The position numbers were made by a program, and so were the translations under genes. DNA of 62,234 bases. It comes from a virus. Location of the stretch: positions 1 to 62,234 of the IMG/VR virus record IMGVR_UViG_3300017692_000001. One strand, given 5' to 3'. Below, piece by piece: positions 40,981 to 48,389 of the stretch; position 1 is the first letter of the stretch; the number at the start of each line of letters is the position of its first letter. Under the pieces are notes generated by a model, which saw nothing but the letters and a program-made list of their open reading frames with translations, was not told the origin of the DNA and ran no database searches.

Positions 40981-41787
40981 TTAGACGACGCCGGCCCGGC
41001 CGTCGATGTAGACCGCTTCCATAGTGCCCTTCTTCAAGATGTCGAAGGTGAACCCGATGGTCTGCCAGTCGTCGCCCTTCAGCGCGTAGTCGCCGTCCGG
41101 TGCGATCTTCACATACGGGAAGTAGTAGTCCTTGTTCGGACCGACCGGGTTGCGACCGATGAAGTGCAGCGCGCCGTAGATGGCGTTGGACGACGAAACC
41201 ACCTGCGTGCGGGTCGATGCAGCCACGTTGTAGGTGACGACGATGTCGATGTTGTCGCCGATGGTCGAGCCCTTGGGGATGTAGACACGACCGAGTTCGT
41301 CGTCGACCTCGTAGTTGCCGGCCTGCTGCACGGTGGTGCCGCCCACGGCCAGCGTGACGCCGGTGACAGTGGTCTTGCGAACACCGGTGGGGTTCGACAC
41401 GCTCTTGCCGAGTTGCAGGTAGCGGCTCTTGAACGCGGTAAGGGTTTCGGTCACGCCGGTGGCCGAGACTTGCGTCAGGGTCGCCTTGGTGCCGAGGAAC
41501 TGCAGCGCGGTGTTGTCGCTGTTGATGTTGTCGGTGGTGAACGAACCGGTACGGTCCTGCGACAGTTGCACCGATGCATCCTTCTCCTTCACGCCCTTGT
41601 CCGAGTCGTAGTGGTCGAGGGTTTCGGACGACTGGCTGGTGCTGAACTCGGGCGTGTTGCCGATGTACCGTTCACCGAGACCTTTGGTGTACTCGTTGAT
41701 GGTGGCGTTCGCCGGATAGAGTTCGATGTAAACCTCACCCCGACCGAGGGTGTAGTTCTTGTTGTCGGTATCGCCGTTGATGGCCAT
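40981..41787 (-). CDS. Major tail tube protein (268 aa)
   Basis: Located between the tail terminator gene and the chaperone, with the composition of tube proteins: N-terminal GRGEVYIELYPANATINEYT, beta-rich throughout (FSTSQSSETLDHYDSDKGVK, SVQLSQDRTGSFTTDNINSD) and a C-terminal DWQTIGFTFDILKKGTMEAV. About 110 residues longer than the minimal tube fold, the extra part being a beta domain near residues 110-190 (TVTGVTLAVGGTTVQQAGNY). Should polymerise into stacked hexameric rings. Confidence 0.75.
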   Translation of the reverse strand: MAINGDTDNKNYTLGRGEVYIELYPANATINEYTKGLGERYIGNTPEFSTSQSSETLDHYDSDKGVKEKDASVQLSQDRTGSFTTDNINSDNTALQFLGTKATLTQVSATGVTETLTAFKSRYLQLGKSVSNPTGVRKTTVTGVTLAVGGTTVQQAGNYEVDDELGRVYIPKGSTIGDNIDIVVTYNVAASTRTQVVSSSNAIYGALHFIGRNPVGPNKDYYFPYVKIAPDGDYALKGDDWQTIGFTFDILKKGTMEAVYIDGRAGVV

Positions 41788-41835
41788 GTGAGACTCCTGT
41801 TGAAAACGAATGATGGATGCGAAAAAGCGTGGGAA

Positions 41836-42378
41836 TTATGGCGTATCTGCTGTTTCGACACCCCCTTGGATGAAGGCGTAGGTCACGCGGACAGGCAGCA
41901 TGAAGCACGCTTTTTGAACAGGTTGGCCAGGTGCGGCCTGTGCCGGCCGGACGACGCCGGGCTGCACTTTCACGCCGACAACGCCCTCGGTGGCCATGCC
42001 GAGCATGTACCAATCGGGGAACGTCGGGACCGGCGCTTGTTCGCCACGGCCCATCAGGTTGATCTTGGCCAGGCACATCTCGACGTCGGCCAGCAGGGCA
42101 TAGAGAAGATCCCCGTCATCGTCTGCGCGCCAGCCCTGGATCAGCAGATCCCAATCCTCTTTCCGCGCCAAGTCGTTGCCGGTGAACAGACCGAAGTCCG
42201 GGCGCGGCGATTCGTTGATCGACACGAACAAAGGCGGATCGTTGTCGCCGAACGTCAGGCGACAACGAAACACCTGGCCGGCAAGATCGTGCGTGAAGCC
42301 GTTGGCGACGGTGATGGTCTCCAGCAGCGCGGTGAGACGCTTCAGGATGACTAGCTTGGGGTGATCTTTATTTGCCAC
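41836..42378 (-). CDS. Tail terminator / completion protein (180 aa)
   Basis: Probable GTG start at 42378 (VANKDHPKLVILKRLTALLE), overlapping the preceding gene's end by 11 bases. Alpha/beta plan of small tail terminators: two N-terminal helices, then TFGDNDPPLFVSINESPRPD and a helix LLYALLADVEMCLAKIN. The position just upstream of the tube gene fits the protein that caps the finished tail. No in-frame ATG is available near the start. Confidence 0.6.
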   Translation of the reverse strand: MANKDHPKLVILKRLTALLETITVANGFTHDLAGQVFRCRLTFGDNDPPLFVSINESPRPDFGLFTGNDLARKEDWDLLIQGWRADDDGDLLYALLADVEMCLAKINLMGRGEQAPVPTFPDWYMLGMATEGVVGVKVQPGVVRPAQAAPGQPVQKACFMLPVRVTYAFIQGGVETADTP

Positions 42379-42964
42379 TGGTAAGCCTATCGAATTGACG
42401 GAAGAATTGCTTGGACAGTGCCGCCGAGATCTCGGGCGACTTGCTGATCGCAACGCCTTGGAAGACCTGGTCGACCGATGGACCGTACAGCAGAAACAGG
42501 TTCTTTCCCAACGGGTAGACCTTGTTCGAGCCCTTCGGCCGCTCACCGGGCTTCAGCCGCACGGCCAGGCCGGTGTTGCCGTTGCGCAGCTTGATCAGGA
42601 ACGCGCTCTTGTCGAGTTTGCGTGCGACACCTGGTTTGACAGTGAGGGTCACGCCGCGCCCGCGCGTGCTGGCAGGAGTCTGGCCCTTGGCGAAACGGGC
42701 GAGAGACGTGGGTCGATCGCGGCCCTGGATCAAGGCGCGCAGGTTCGACTTGTTGGCCTTGGAGATCTGCTTGAGACGATCACCTTCGAGGTAGCCAGAA
42801 GGGAAGTCGACTTCAAGGCGCATCTGCCTGCGGATGCCCGGCAGCGCCGTGCGACTGGTGACGTCGTTGATCGCGTACACCGCAGATTGAATAGCTGTCT
42901 CGGGGAGGGCTTTGAAAAAATCCATCGCGTCTCCCAGGCCCAAGGAAGCGATGGCGCCGATCAT
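42368..42964 (-). CDS. Minor tail / head-tail protein (gpZ-like) (198 aa)
   Basis: ATG at 42964 overlaps the previous stop. N-terminal helical region (MDFFKALPETAIQSAVYAIN, DVTSRTALPGIRRQMRLEVD), then FPSGYLEGDRLKQISKANKS and a beta-rich middle, ending in a basic helix (ALSKQFFRQFDRLTSGK). Fits lambda gpZ/HK97 gp10-like tail completion proteins by position and plan; not certain. Confidence 0.55.
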   Translation of the reverse strand: MIGAIASLGLGDAMDFFKALPETAIQSAVYAINDVTSRTALPGIRRQMRLEVDFPSGYLEGDRLKQISKANKSNLRALIQGRDRPTSLARFAKGQTPASTRGRGVTLTVKPGVARKLDKSAFLIKLRNGNTGLAVRLKPGERPKGSNKVYPLGKNLFLLYGPSVDQVFQGVAISKSPEISAALSKQFFRQFDRLTSGK

Positions 42965-43317
42965 GGCGTGCGGCTTCCGGTGGCCAGCCAGACACGCTCC
43001 AGCGGGCCGGTGGGCTCTTCTGCGGTGTCGAGGGTGTAGACCCAACCAGGCATGTGCTTGAACGAGATCTTGCCGCCACGCTCGAATTCGAGATCCGGTG
43101 TGTCGGAAGGGATCGTGACGATGCGGTACAGGCCCTGAGTCATCTCGGCGTAGCCGTCGCTTTCGGCATCGCCAGACAGCGCCATCTTGGTGTGCAGCCG
43201 CGCGGTGATGCCGGCAGGCGCACTCATGGTTTTGGACTGATAAAACGCCGACACGCCGAGCGTCGTTTGGACGACTCGGCGTGCGTTCGCTTTCACGTCA
43301 GCGAAATCGAAGGCCAT
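42961..43317 (-). CDS. Head-tail joining protein (118 aa)
   Basis: MAFDFADVKANARRVVQTTL, then a beta-rich body (SAPAGITARLHTKMALSGDA, LYRIVTIPSDTPDLEFERGG). Placed between head and tail modules like lambda gpFII-type connectors. The ATG shares bases with the upstream gene's stop. No strong family signature. Confidence 0.55.
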   Translation of the reverse strand: MAFDFADVKANARRVVQTTLGVSAFYQSKTMSAPAGITARLHTKMALSGDAESDGYAEMTQGLYRIVTIPSDTPDLEFERGGKISFKHMPGWVYTLDTAEEPTGPLERVWLATGSRTP

Positions 43318-43541
43318 CAGATCTCGTCGTTGGCCTTCTTCGTGACGGCCTTGACGACCGCCTCTTCCTTCTGCAGTTCACGCAGCATCGGCTTGCCTTC
43401 GGCCTTCTCGGCGCGACGGATGTCGGTGACTTCCTTCTCGTAGAACTCGCAGGGCACGTTGATCGGCAGGTTCACGAACTCGCCTTCACGAACGACGCTG
43501 ATGGTGACGAGAGGAACCAGGGTAACGAGCTTTTCAGCCAT
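43317..43541 (-). CDS. Small head-region protein with NDEI C-terminus (74 aa)
   Basis: MAEKLVTLVPLVTISVVREG, PINVPCEFYEKEVTDIRRAE, then a charged helix ending KKANDEI. Position next to the capsid gene recalls small lambda FI-type packaging accessory proteins. It is one of the few head-module genes with the acidic DEI tag. Confidence 0.6.
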   Translation of the reverse strand: MAEKLVTLVPLVTISVVREGEFVNLPINVPCEFYEKEVTDIRRAEKAEGKPMLRELQKEEAVVKAVTKKANDEI

Positions 43542-43571
43542 GATATTTCTCCAGGGAACGATTGAATGAAG

Positions 43572-43599
43572 GACGGCCAGGCGGAATTGCCCGGCCGTC
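43572..43599 (-). terminator. Hairpin after the major capsid gene, possible attenuator
   Basis: GACGGCC (43572-43578) and GGCCGTC (43593-43599) pair, extended inward by GGC/GCC with one mismatch. No T run follows on the minus strand, so it is more likely an mRNA-stabilising or partially terminating structure that sets high capsid yield than a full terminator. Confidence 0.45.
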
Positions 43600-43608
43600 A
43601 GGCCACCA

Positions 43609-44661
43609 TCAGCGCACGCGCATGCTGAAGGTGGTGTTGGGGTTCTTCGGCACCATCAGGGGCGACGTCTGGCCCAGGATGTATTCGTGCGAAGGATCTT
43701 CCTCCAGCCAGTTCTTGAAGAACCGTGTCAGGGGCTGGAAGCCGGCACGCGCGTCGAAGATCGCGCCGTAGCAGCGGATGCCGTCGAAGCCGTTGCCGAT
43801 GCCGACCACCGTGTCCTGGTCCATGTAGAACTGCAGGGTGCCGGTCTCGTCGACGTACTTGGAGTTGTCGACCCACAGATCCAGACGGCCTTGACCGTCG
43901 GGACCTTGGATGTAGCCCATGTACTCCTGGCCGTCGTAGCCGTCCGAGATCAGGGACACGTTGACCTGCTGGCCACCGTAGTTCTTGTCCATCAGATCGC
44001 GCAGGTTCACGCGCTTGGCGAACGCGCCCCAGGCATTGCCGCCGAAGACGTACTTGTTGACGGTCGTGCCCGACAGGTTGTTCACGGCGATACGTGCGGC
44101 CTTCAGGTCAGCCAGCGGATCGACGCCGACGGTATCCCAGGTTGCGTTACCTGCCTTCACGATGGTCAGCGAACCGTCGCGACGGAAGTCGACCGTGACG
44201 GCCGGGTAGTCTTCGCCCTGCACGACCACGCTGCCCTTGGTGAGCGCCTGGCAGGCCATCCACTCTTCCAGGTTGGCGAACTTGATCTTCTGGCGACGCA
44301 GCAGTTCGGCCTTGACGGCGTCACGACGCTGCTCGATCGACAGGTTGCCGACGATCGGGTTCTCGCCGGGCACGCGCTCGATGTGCATCTCGGGCGTCAC
44401 GACGTCCTTGATCTTCGAGTAGGCCGGCGCGAACTTGATCGAGTCGTAGGTCTGCAGCTTCTGCGGACGACCCTTGACGTTCGGCAGGACGAACGGGGCC
44501 AGGCCACGGTCGTCGCCGTAGACACGATCCCACATGATGTAGGGCGTGTCGAAGTTCAGTTGACGGCCGAACTGCGGGAGCCAGAACTGCTTGGTCGGCA
44601 GCTTCTGGAAACGATAGACCGTGTCGAGCGTGGCACGGTCGTAGAGGGTGATGTCGGGCAT
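43609..44661 (-). CDS. Major capsid protein, lambda gpE family (350 aa)
   Basis: Characteristic of Phage_cap_E proteins: an N-terminus with TVYRFQKLPTKQFWLPQFGR, then KLQTYDSIKFAPAYSKIKDV, SIEQRRDAVKAELLRRQKIK and the C-terminal IGNGFDGIRCYGAIFDARAG and FQPLTRFFKNWLEEDPSHEY. HK97 fold expected. Preceded by the decoration protein gene, as in lambda. The length equals the family's usual 340-350 residues. Confidence 0.9.
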   Translation of the reverse strand: MPDITLYDRATLDTVYRFQKLPTKQFWLPQFGRQLNFDTPYIMWDRVYGDDRGLAPFVLPNVKGRPQKLQTYDSIKFAPAYSKIKDVVTPEMHIERVPGENPIVGNLSIEQRRDAVKAELLRRQKIKFANLEEWMACQALTKGSVVVQGEDYPAVTVDFRRDGSLTIVKAGNATWDTVGVDPLADLKAARIAVNNLSGTTVNKYVFGGNAWGAFAKRVNLRDLMDKNYGGQQVNVSLISDGYDGQEYMGYIQGPDGQGRLDLWVDNSKYVDETGTLQFYMDQDTVVGIGNGFDGIRCYGAIFDARAGFQPLTRFFKNWLEEDPSHEYILGQTSPLMVPKNPNTTFSMRVR

Positions 44662-44695
44662 GATCTTTTTCCTGTGTCGTGGTGTTGCGGGGAGA

Positions 44696-45067
44696 TCAGT
44701 TCGGCAGAACGTGACCGACCTTGATGGGGGTGCCGTTGAAGAACGCCTTGCGGGCGTTCAGCGTGGCGGCCAGACCGGCAGGCCAGACCAACGCTTCGTG
44801 GTTGAAGTGGCCGGCGTCGTAGTAGGGCACACGGGCGCCCACGTTGCCGCCGATCGCGCTGATGACAGCCTGGCTCGGGGTGTTGGTGCCATTGACGAAC
44901 GGCACGACGGTGCCGTCGGACAGCAGCGCGAGCACCTGGTACTGCACGCATGCGGCAGTGGCCATCACAGCCGAGTCGTTGCTGATCGGACGATCGCCCA
45001 CGAAAGGCTGCTTGAGGGCGGGAGGCGTTTGGACTTCGCCCACCGCGAGTTGCGGATATGCAGACAT
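44696..45067 (-). CDS. Head decoration protein, lambda gpD-like (123 aa)
   Basis: Small beta protein located between protease/scaffold and capsid genes. PISNDSAVMATAACVQYQVL, ALLSDGTVVPFVNGTNTPSQ, and GHFNHEALVWPAGLAATLNA with the C-terminal FNGTPIKVGHVLPN match the gpD pattern. gpD trimers stabilise the expanded capsid at the threefold axes. Confidence 0.8.
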   Translation of the reverse strand: MSAYPQLAVGEVQTPPALKQPFVGDRPISNDSAVMATAACVQYQVLALLSDGTVVPFVNGTNTPSQAVISAIGGNVGARVPYYDAGHFNHEALVWPAGLAATLNARKAFFNGTPIKVGHVLPN

Positions 45068-45100
45068 GGAAATTCTCCTTGCGAGTGGATGGGAACGAGA

Positions 45101-45529
45101 TCAGTCCTTGACCGGCACGAACTCGGCGCCGGACGACAGGGCCTGTGCCTTCAGGATGCGGTTGGCGTTGGACATCTCGGGCTCGTCGGTCTTGCCTTTG
45201 GCAGCACCGTCGGCACCGACTTCCGGGTTTTTGGTGTTGCCCATCGCGGCATCCAGCGGCGAGACGCCGTTGGCCTTGGGATCGACGACGGTGGTGCTGG
45301 TGGCTTCGGGTTCCGCGGCGGCGAGCACGGCCTTGGCGTCGGCGACCGACATCTCGGTGTTCATCGACAGGTGGTTGGCGAGCTTGGTCTTGCCCTTGGC
45401 TTCGTCGCTGCCCTGGATGTCCTTGACACGTTGGCGCTCGGCCGTGCGTGCTGCGGACGCGGCTGCGTCGAGATCTTCCTTGGTGTGTGCCTTCGCGTTT
45501 GCGCCCGGCTCGGTTGCTGCTGCAGACAT
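45101..45529 (-). CDS. Nested scaffolding protein (Nu3-like, in-frame internal start; 142 aa)
   Basis: Methionine 301 of the protease gene (ATG at 45529) has GAAAGGAAAG at perfect spacing upstream. From it an acidic, alanine-rich, helical product (MSAAATEPGANAKAHTKEDL to SGAEFVPVKD) can be made alone. This mirrors lambda C/Nu3, where the scaffold is the C-terminal part of the protease gene. Its removal by the protease would follow capsid assembly. Confidence 0.75.
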   Translation of the reverse strand: MSAAATEPGANAKAHTKEDLDAAASAARTAERQRVKDIQGSDEAKGKTKLANHLSMNTEMSVADAKAVLAAAEPEATSTTVVDPKANGVSPLDAAMGNTKNPEVGADGAAKGKTDEPEMSNANRILKAQALSSGAEFVPVKD

Positions 45530-46429
45530 TGCGTCTTTCCTTTCACTGGTGGTAGTTGTCGAGCCGGAAAGCTCGGCGAGAAACGCATTGAACGCCTCCT
45601 TGGGCGTTGCAATGGCGTCGATTAGACCAAGAGACAAAGCGTCCTTGGCCGAATAGGTTCGGGCTTCGGTGGCACGCACTGCCTTGTCCGTGAGCCCACG
45701 ATGTTCGACGACCAGGCCGACAAACTCATCGTAGGAGTCGTCGATCGATGCCTGGATGTCCTTCTTGACGTCGGCCGACAATGGCTCGAACGGGTTGCCG
45801 TCGACCTTGTGCGCACCGGCATGGATGAACGTGACCTTGAATCCCATCTCGGTCAGGAAGCCGCTCATGTCGACGTGCATGGCGACCACACCGATCGAGC
45901 CAGCGCCGCCGCTCGGGGTGCACACGATCTTGTTTGCGGCCGACGACAAGGCGTATGCCGCGCTGTAGCAGTTGGCATCGACCAGCGCCATCGTGGGCTT
46001 GGTCGCAGCGAAGATCGTGCCCGCGCACTCGAAGCAGCCGGCCACCGCGCCGCCGTTGCTGTTCACGTCGAAGATGATGCCGATCACATCGTCGTCGGCT
46101 TCGGCCTGCTGCACCTGGCGGCTGATGAAGTTGTAGCCGGTGGCATAACTGCCATAGGACGACGCCAGGCGGTTCAGCAGTGTGCCGCTGATCGGAATGA
46201 TGGCGATGCCCTGCGCAAACGCAAACGGCTTGGCCTGCGCGACGCCGTCCTGCCCGTAGGCCGCGGCAAGCTGGCCACGACGCACCGACATGAAGTTGTC
46301 GTTCTCCGCGTCGATGTTGGAACTGGCCACATATGCGAGATCGGACTGCAGCGTCTGGAAAGTCGTCGCGATGGCGATCGGCTTCAGGTTCATCGACTGC
46401 AGTGCTTCGCGGGCTAGGTGTTTACTCAT
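45101..46429 (-). CDS. Head maturation protease, S49 family, with C-terminal scaffold (442 aa)
   Basis: Residues 80-290 form a ClpP/S49-type protease: IAIIPISGTLLNRLASSYGS, VIGIIFDVNSNGGAVAGCFE, the nucleophile Ser in ANCYSAAYALSSAANKIV, then PSGGAGSIGVVAMHVDMSGF with the catalytic Lys region downstream. The remainder is the scaffold described for 45101-45529. Corresponds to lambda gpC. Acts inside the procapsid. A pause-free GAAAGGAAAG ribosome site marks the internal start. Confidence 0.9.
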   Translation of the reverse strand: MSKHLAREALQSMNLKPIAIATTFQTLQSDLAYVASSNIDAENDNFMSVRRGQLAAAYGQDGVAQAKPFAFAQGIAIIPISGTLLNRLASSYGSYATGYNFISRQVQQAEADDDVIGIIFDVNSNGGAVAGCFECAGTIFAATKPTMALVDANCYSAAYALSSAANKIVCTPSGGAGSIGVVAMHVDMSGFLTEMGFKVTFIHAGAHKVDGNPFEPLSADVKKDIQASIDDSYDEFVGLVVEHRGLTDKAVRATEARTYSAKDALSLGLIDAIATPKEAFNAFLAELSGSTTTTSERKDAMSAAATEPGANAKAHTKEDLDAAASAARTAERQRVKDIQGSDEAKGKTKLANHLSMNTEMSVADAKAVLAAAEPEATSTTVVDPKANGVSPLDAAMGNTKNPEVGADGAAKGKTDEPEMSNANRILKAQALSSGAEFVPVKD

Positions 46430-46471
46430 TGGGTGCTTACTCCGAATTGGGCGAGATTGTAAATGGGGTGC

Positions 46472-48118
46472 CTAAATCTCATCGTCGTCTTCGTCATCAG
46501 CGGCACCGGCTGACGCGGTCGACTTGGCCGTCGGCTTCTGCGTGCTGAAGTTCAAGGTGAGACCCAACTTCTTGGCGTATGCCTCTTCGCGGGCCTTCTG
46601 CCGCATCACCTTGCGCCAGTCTTCGCCGAGCCGGCCGGTCTCCATTTCCATCGTCGACAGACCCGCGCCCATGCGCAGCATCGCGGCTTGCGTCTCCTTC
46701 ATTTCATCCACCTGCACACGGGATGCACCGATCCAGGATGCGGCAAAGATCGCCTCACGGACCAGGGCATCAGCGTAGAAGCGCTTCAGGAACGCAGCAG
46801 GGGTCACACCCACCGGCAGCGGGACGTTGCCGCGGTTCAGTTCCTCTTCGAGCCACAGCCGATACATGCAGTTGGCGGTGTTGTCGCCGACCAGCTTTTT
46901 GCGCGACTGCATGAACTTCCAGGTCTCACCCATCGAAGCACGCGCCGACGAGTAGTTGGTGTTGGTGTAGTCGCGGCTGAACTGCTCATAGCTCAAGCCG
47001 AGGGTGGCTGCGATATGACGCAACAGCGACTGCTCGAAAGTGGTGCCGACGCCGCCCGGTGTTCCCATCGGCTTCATGTTCAGCTTGGTGCCCGGGAACA
47101 GATGCGGGATCTTGGCACCGTCGACCTTCACCGAACCACCCGCCTCGACATAGCCCATCAGGCCATCCATGAAGCCTTGCACGACTTCGGCATAGGTCTG
47201 TTGGCCAGGACCAGCACCCATCATCTCGCGCACCAGGTCAGGCGACATCTCCGACTCGATCGCCGCGGCATAACTGGCGTTGACCACAGCGTTCTGCAGC
47301 GTCACGTCCTGGAACGTGCTGGTCATCTTCATCTGCTTGAGCGCGGCAACCATGTCGGCCACACCGCGCGACTGGTCGGGCTGCATCTGCTCGATCGTGT
47401 GCAGCACCATGCGCCGGCCCCACGGCTTGTAGGCATTGACGCGTACCCACTCGTAGCCGTCGACGTCCCACAGGATGTCACCGGGGTGGCCCTTGCGAAT
47501 CCAGTACGCGATCGGAGCACCGTAGTTGTCCTTCTCGATGCCACGGCGCAAGGTCTTGGTGTCGGGCATGCCGTCCGGGTTGGACAGCCGCGACGGCGAG
47601 ACCATCTGCATGGCCGAGTAGAACGGGCGATCGGGCCGCTTCTTCCACTCGCATGTGGCCAGCACTTCACCTGTCATCACGAAACCACTGACGGCCAGTC
47701 GCACCAGGCCCGTAAGCGTGTTCATCTCGCTGGCATCGCACCAGTTTTCGCTCGAATCCGACAGCAGGTTGAAGCGGGTCTCAGCCCATGCCGAGAACTC
47801 TTCGGCCCACTCTTCGGTGAAGCCCAAGATCTCATTCACAGGCTGCGCATTGAGTCGGTACTGCGCGCCGACGATGCTATCGCGATGGATGGCCAATGCG
47901 CCCATCGCATAGCCATCGTTCTGGATCATGTCGCGGCTACGAGCGTCAGCCGTCTCCTTCACGCCAGAACTGAGTTGACGATCAGGCGAGATGATGGGCG
48001 GCGACCACAGCGCGGTCTCGCGAGTGGTGCGCTCGGCACCTTCAAGACCACCGCCACCTTGGCCAACAGCGCCAGTGACAGGGCGCGCAGCAACGTCGAT
48101 TACAACAGGTGGTTTCAT
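46472..48118 (-). CDS. Portal protein, lambda gpB family (548 aa)
   Basis: Strong match to the gpB class: RDMIQNDGYAMGALAIHRDS, IVGAQYRLNAQP, TGEVLATCEWKKRPDRPFYS, and the signature ATLGLSYEQFSRDYTNTNYS followed by SARASMGETWKFMQSRKKL. Forms the dodecameric DNA gate. Unlike lambda gpB it ends in AGAADDEDDDEI, the acidic tag shared with TerS and other DNA-handling proteins; in the portal this tail would lie exposed before or during packaging. Confidence 0.9.
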   Translation of the reverse strand: MKPPVVIDVAARPVTGAVGQGGGGLEGAERTTRETALWSPPIISPDRQLSSGVKETADARSRDMIQNDGYAMGALAIHRDSIVGAQYRLNAQPVNEILGFTEEWAEEFSAWAETRFNLLSDSSENWCDASEMNTLTGLVRLAVSGFVMTGEVLATCEWKKRPDRPFYSAMQMVSPSRLSNPDGMPDTKTLRRGIEKDNYGAPIAYWIRKGHPGDILWDVDGYEWVRVNAYKPWGRRMVLHTIEQMQPDQSRGVADMVAALKQMKMTSTFQDVTLQNAVVNASYAAAIESEMSPDLVREMMGAGPGQQTYAEVVQGFMDGLMGYVEAGGSVKVDGAKIPHLFPGTKLNMKPMGTPGGVGTTFEQSLLRHIAATLGLSYEQFSRDYTNTNYSSARASMGETWKFMQSRKKLVGDNTANCMYRLWLEEELNRGNVPLPVGVTPAAFLKRFYADALVREAIFAASWIGASRVQVDEMKETQAAMLRMGAGLSTMEMETGRLGEDWRKVMRQKAREEAYAKKLGLTLNFSTQKPTAKSTASAGAADDEDDDEI

Positions 48119-48121
48119 GGT

Positions 48122-48361
48122 CTAGAAGAAAAAGCCGATGGGCCGACGCGAAACGCGGGCGATCAGCGGGTCACAAGGCAGAAGCGCGTTCAGGCTTCCG
48201 ATGTAGGCGAGCAGTGCGCTCGCGTTGATGGCGGTGAACTCGACACGCTCGCCATTTTGATCCTGCACGACCCGGGCGACCTTGCCGGTCAGCAGGTTGT
48301 GATACGACGTCTCGGCGTCGAGAATCTTCGCCTTCAGGGCAAGGAGTTCTTCGGTCGTCAT
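48122..48361 (-). CDS. Head-tail joining protein, gpW family (79 aa)
   Basis: MTTEELLALKAKILDAETSY, HNLLTGKVARVVQDQNGERV and EFTAINASALLAYIGSLNAL reproduce the gpW alpha/beta plan of lambda, including the length (lambda gpW 68 residues). Placed between terminase and portal as in lambda. It binds under the portal after DNA filling. Confidence 0.85.
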   Translation of the reverse strand: MTTEELLALKAKILDAETSYHNLLTGKVARVVQDQNGERVEFTAINASALLAYIGSLNALLPCDPLIARVSRRPIGFFF

Positions 48362-48389
48362 GTGCGGCCTTTCGATTGTTGGGCGTGGG

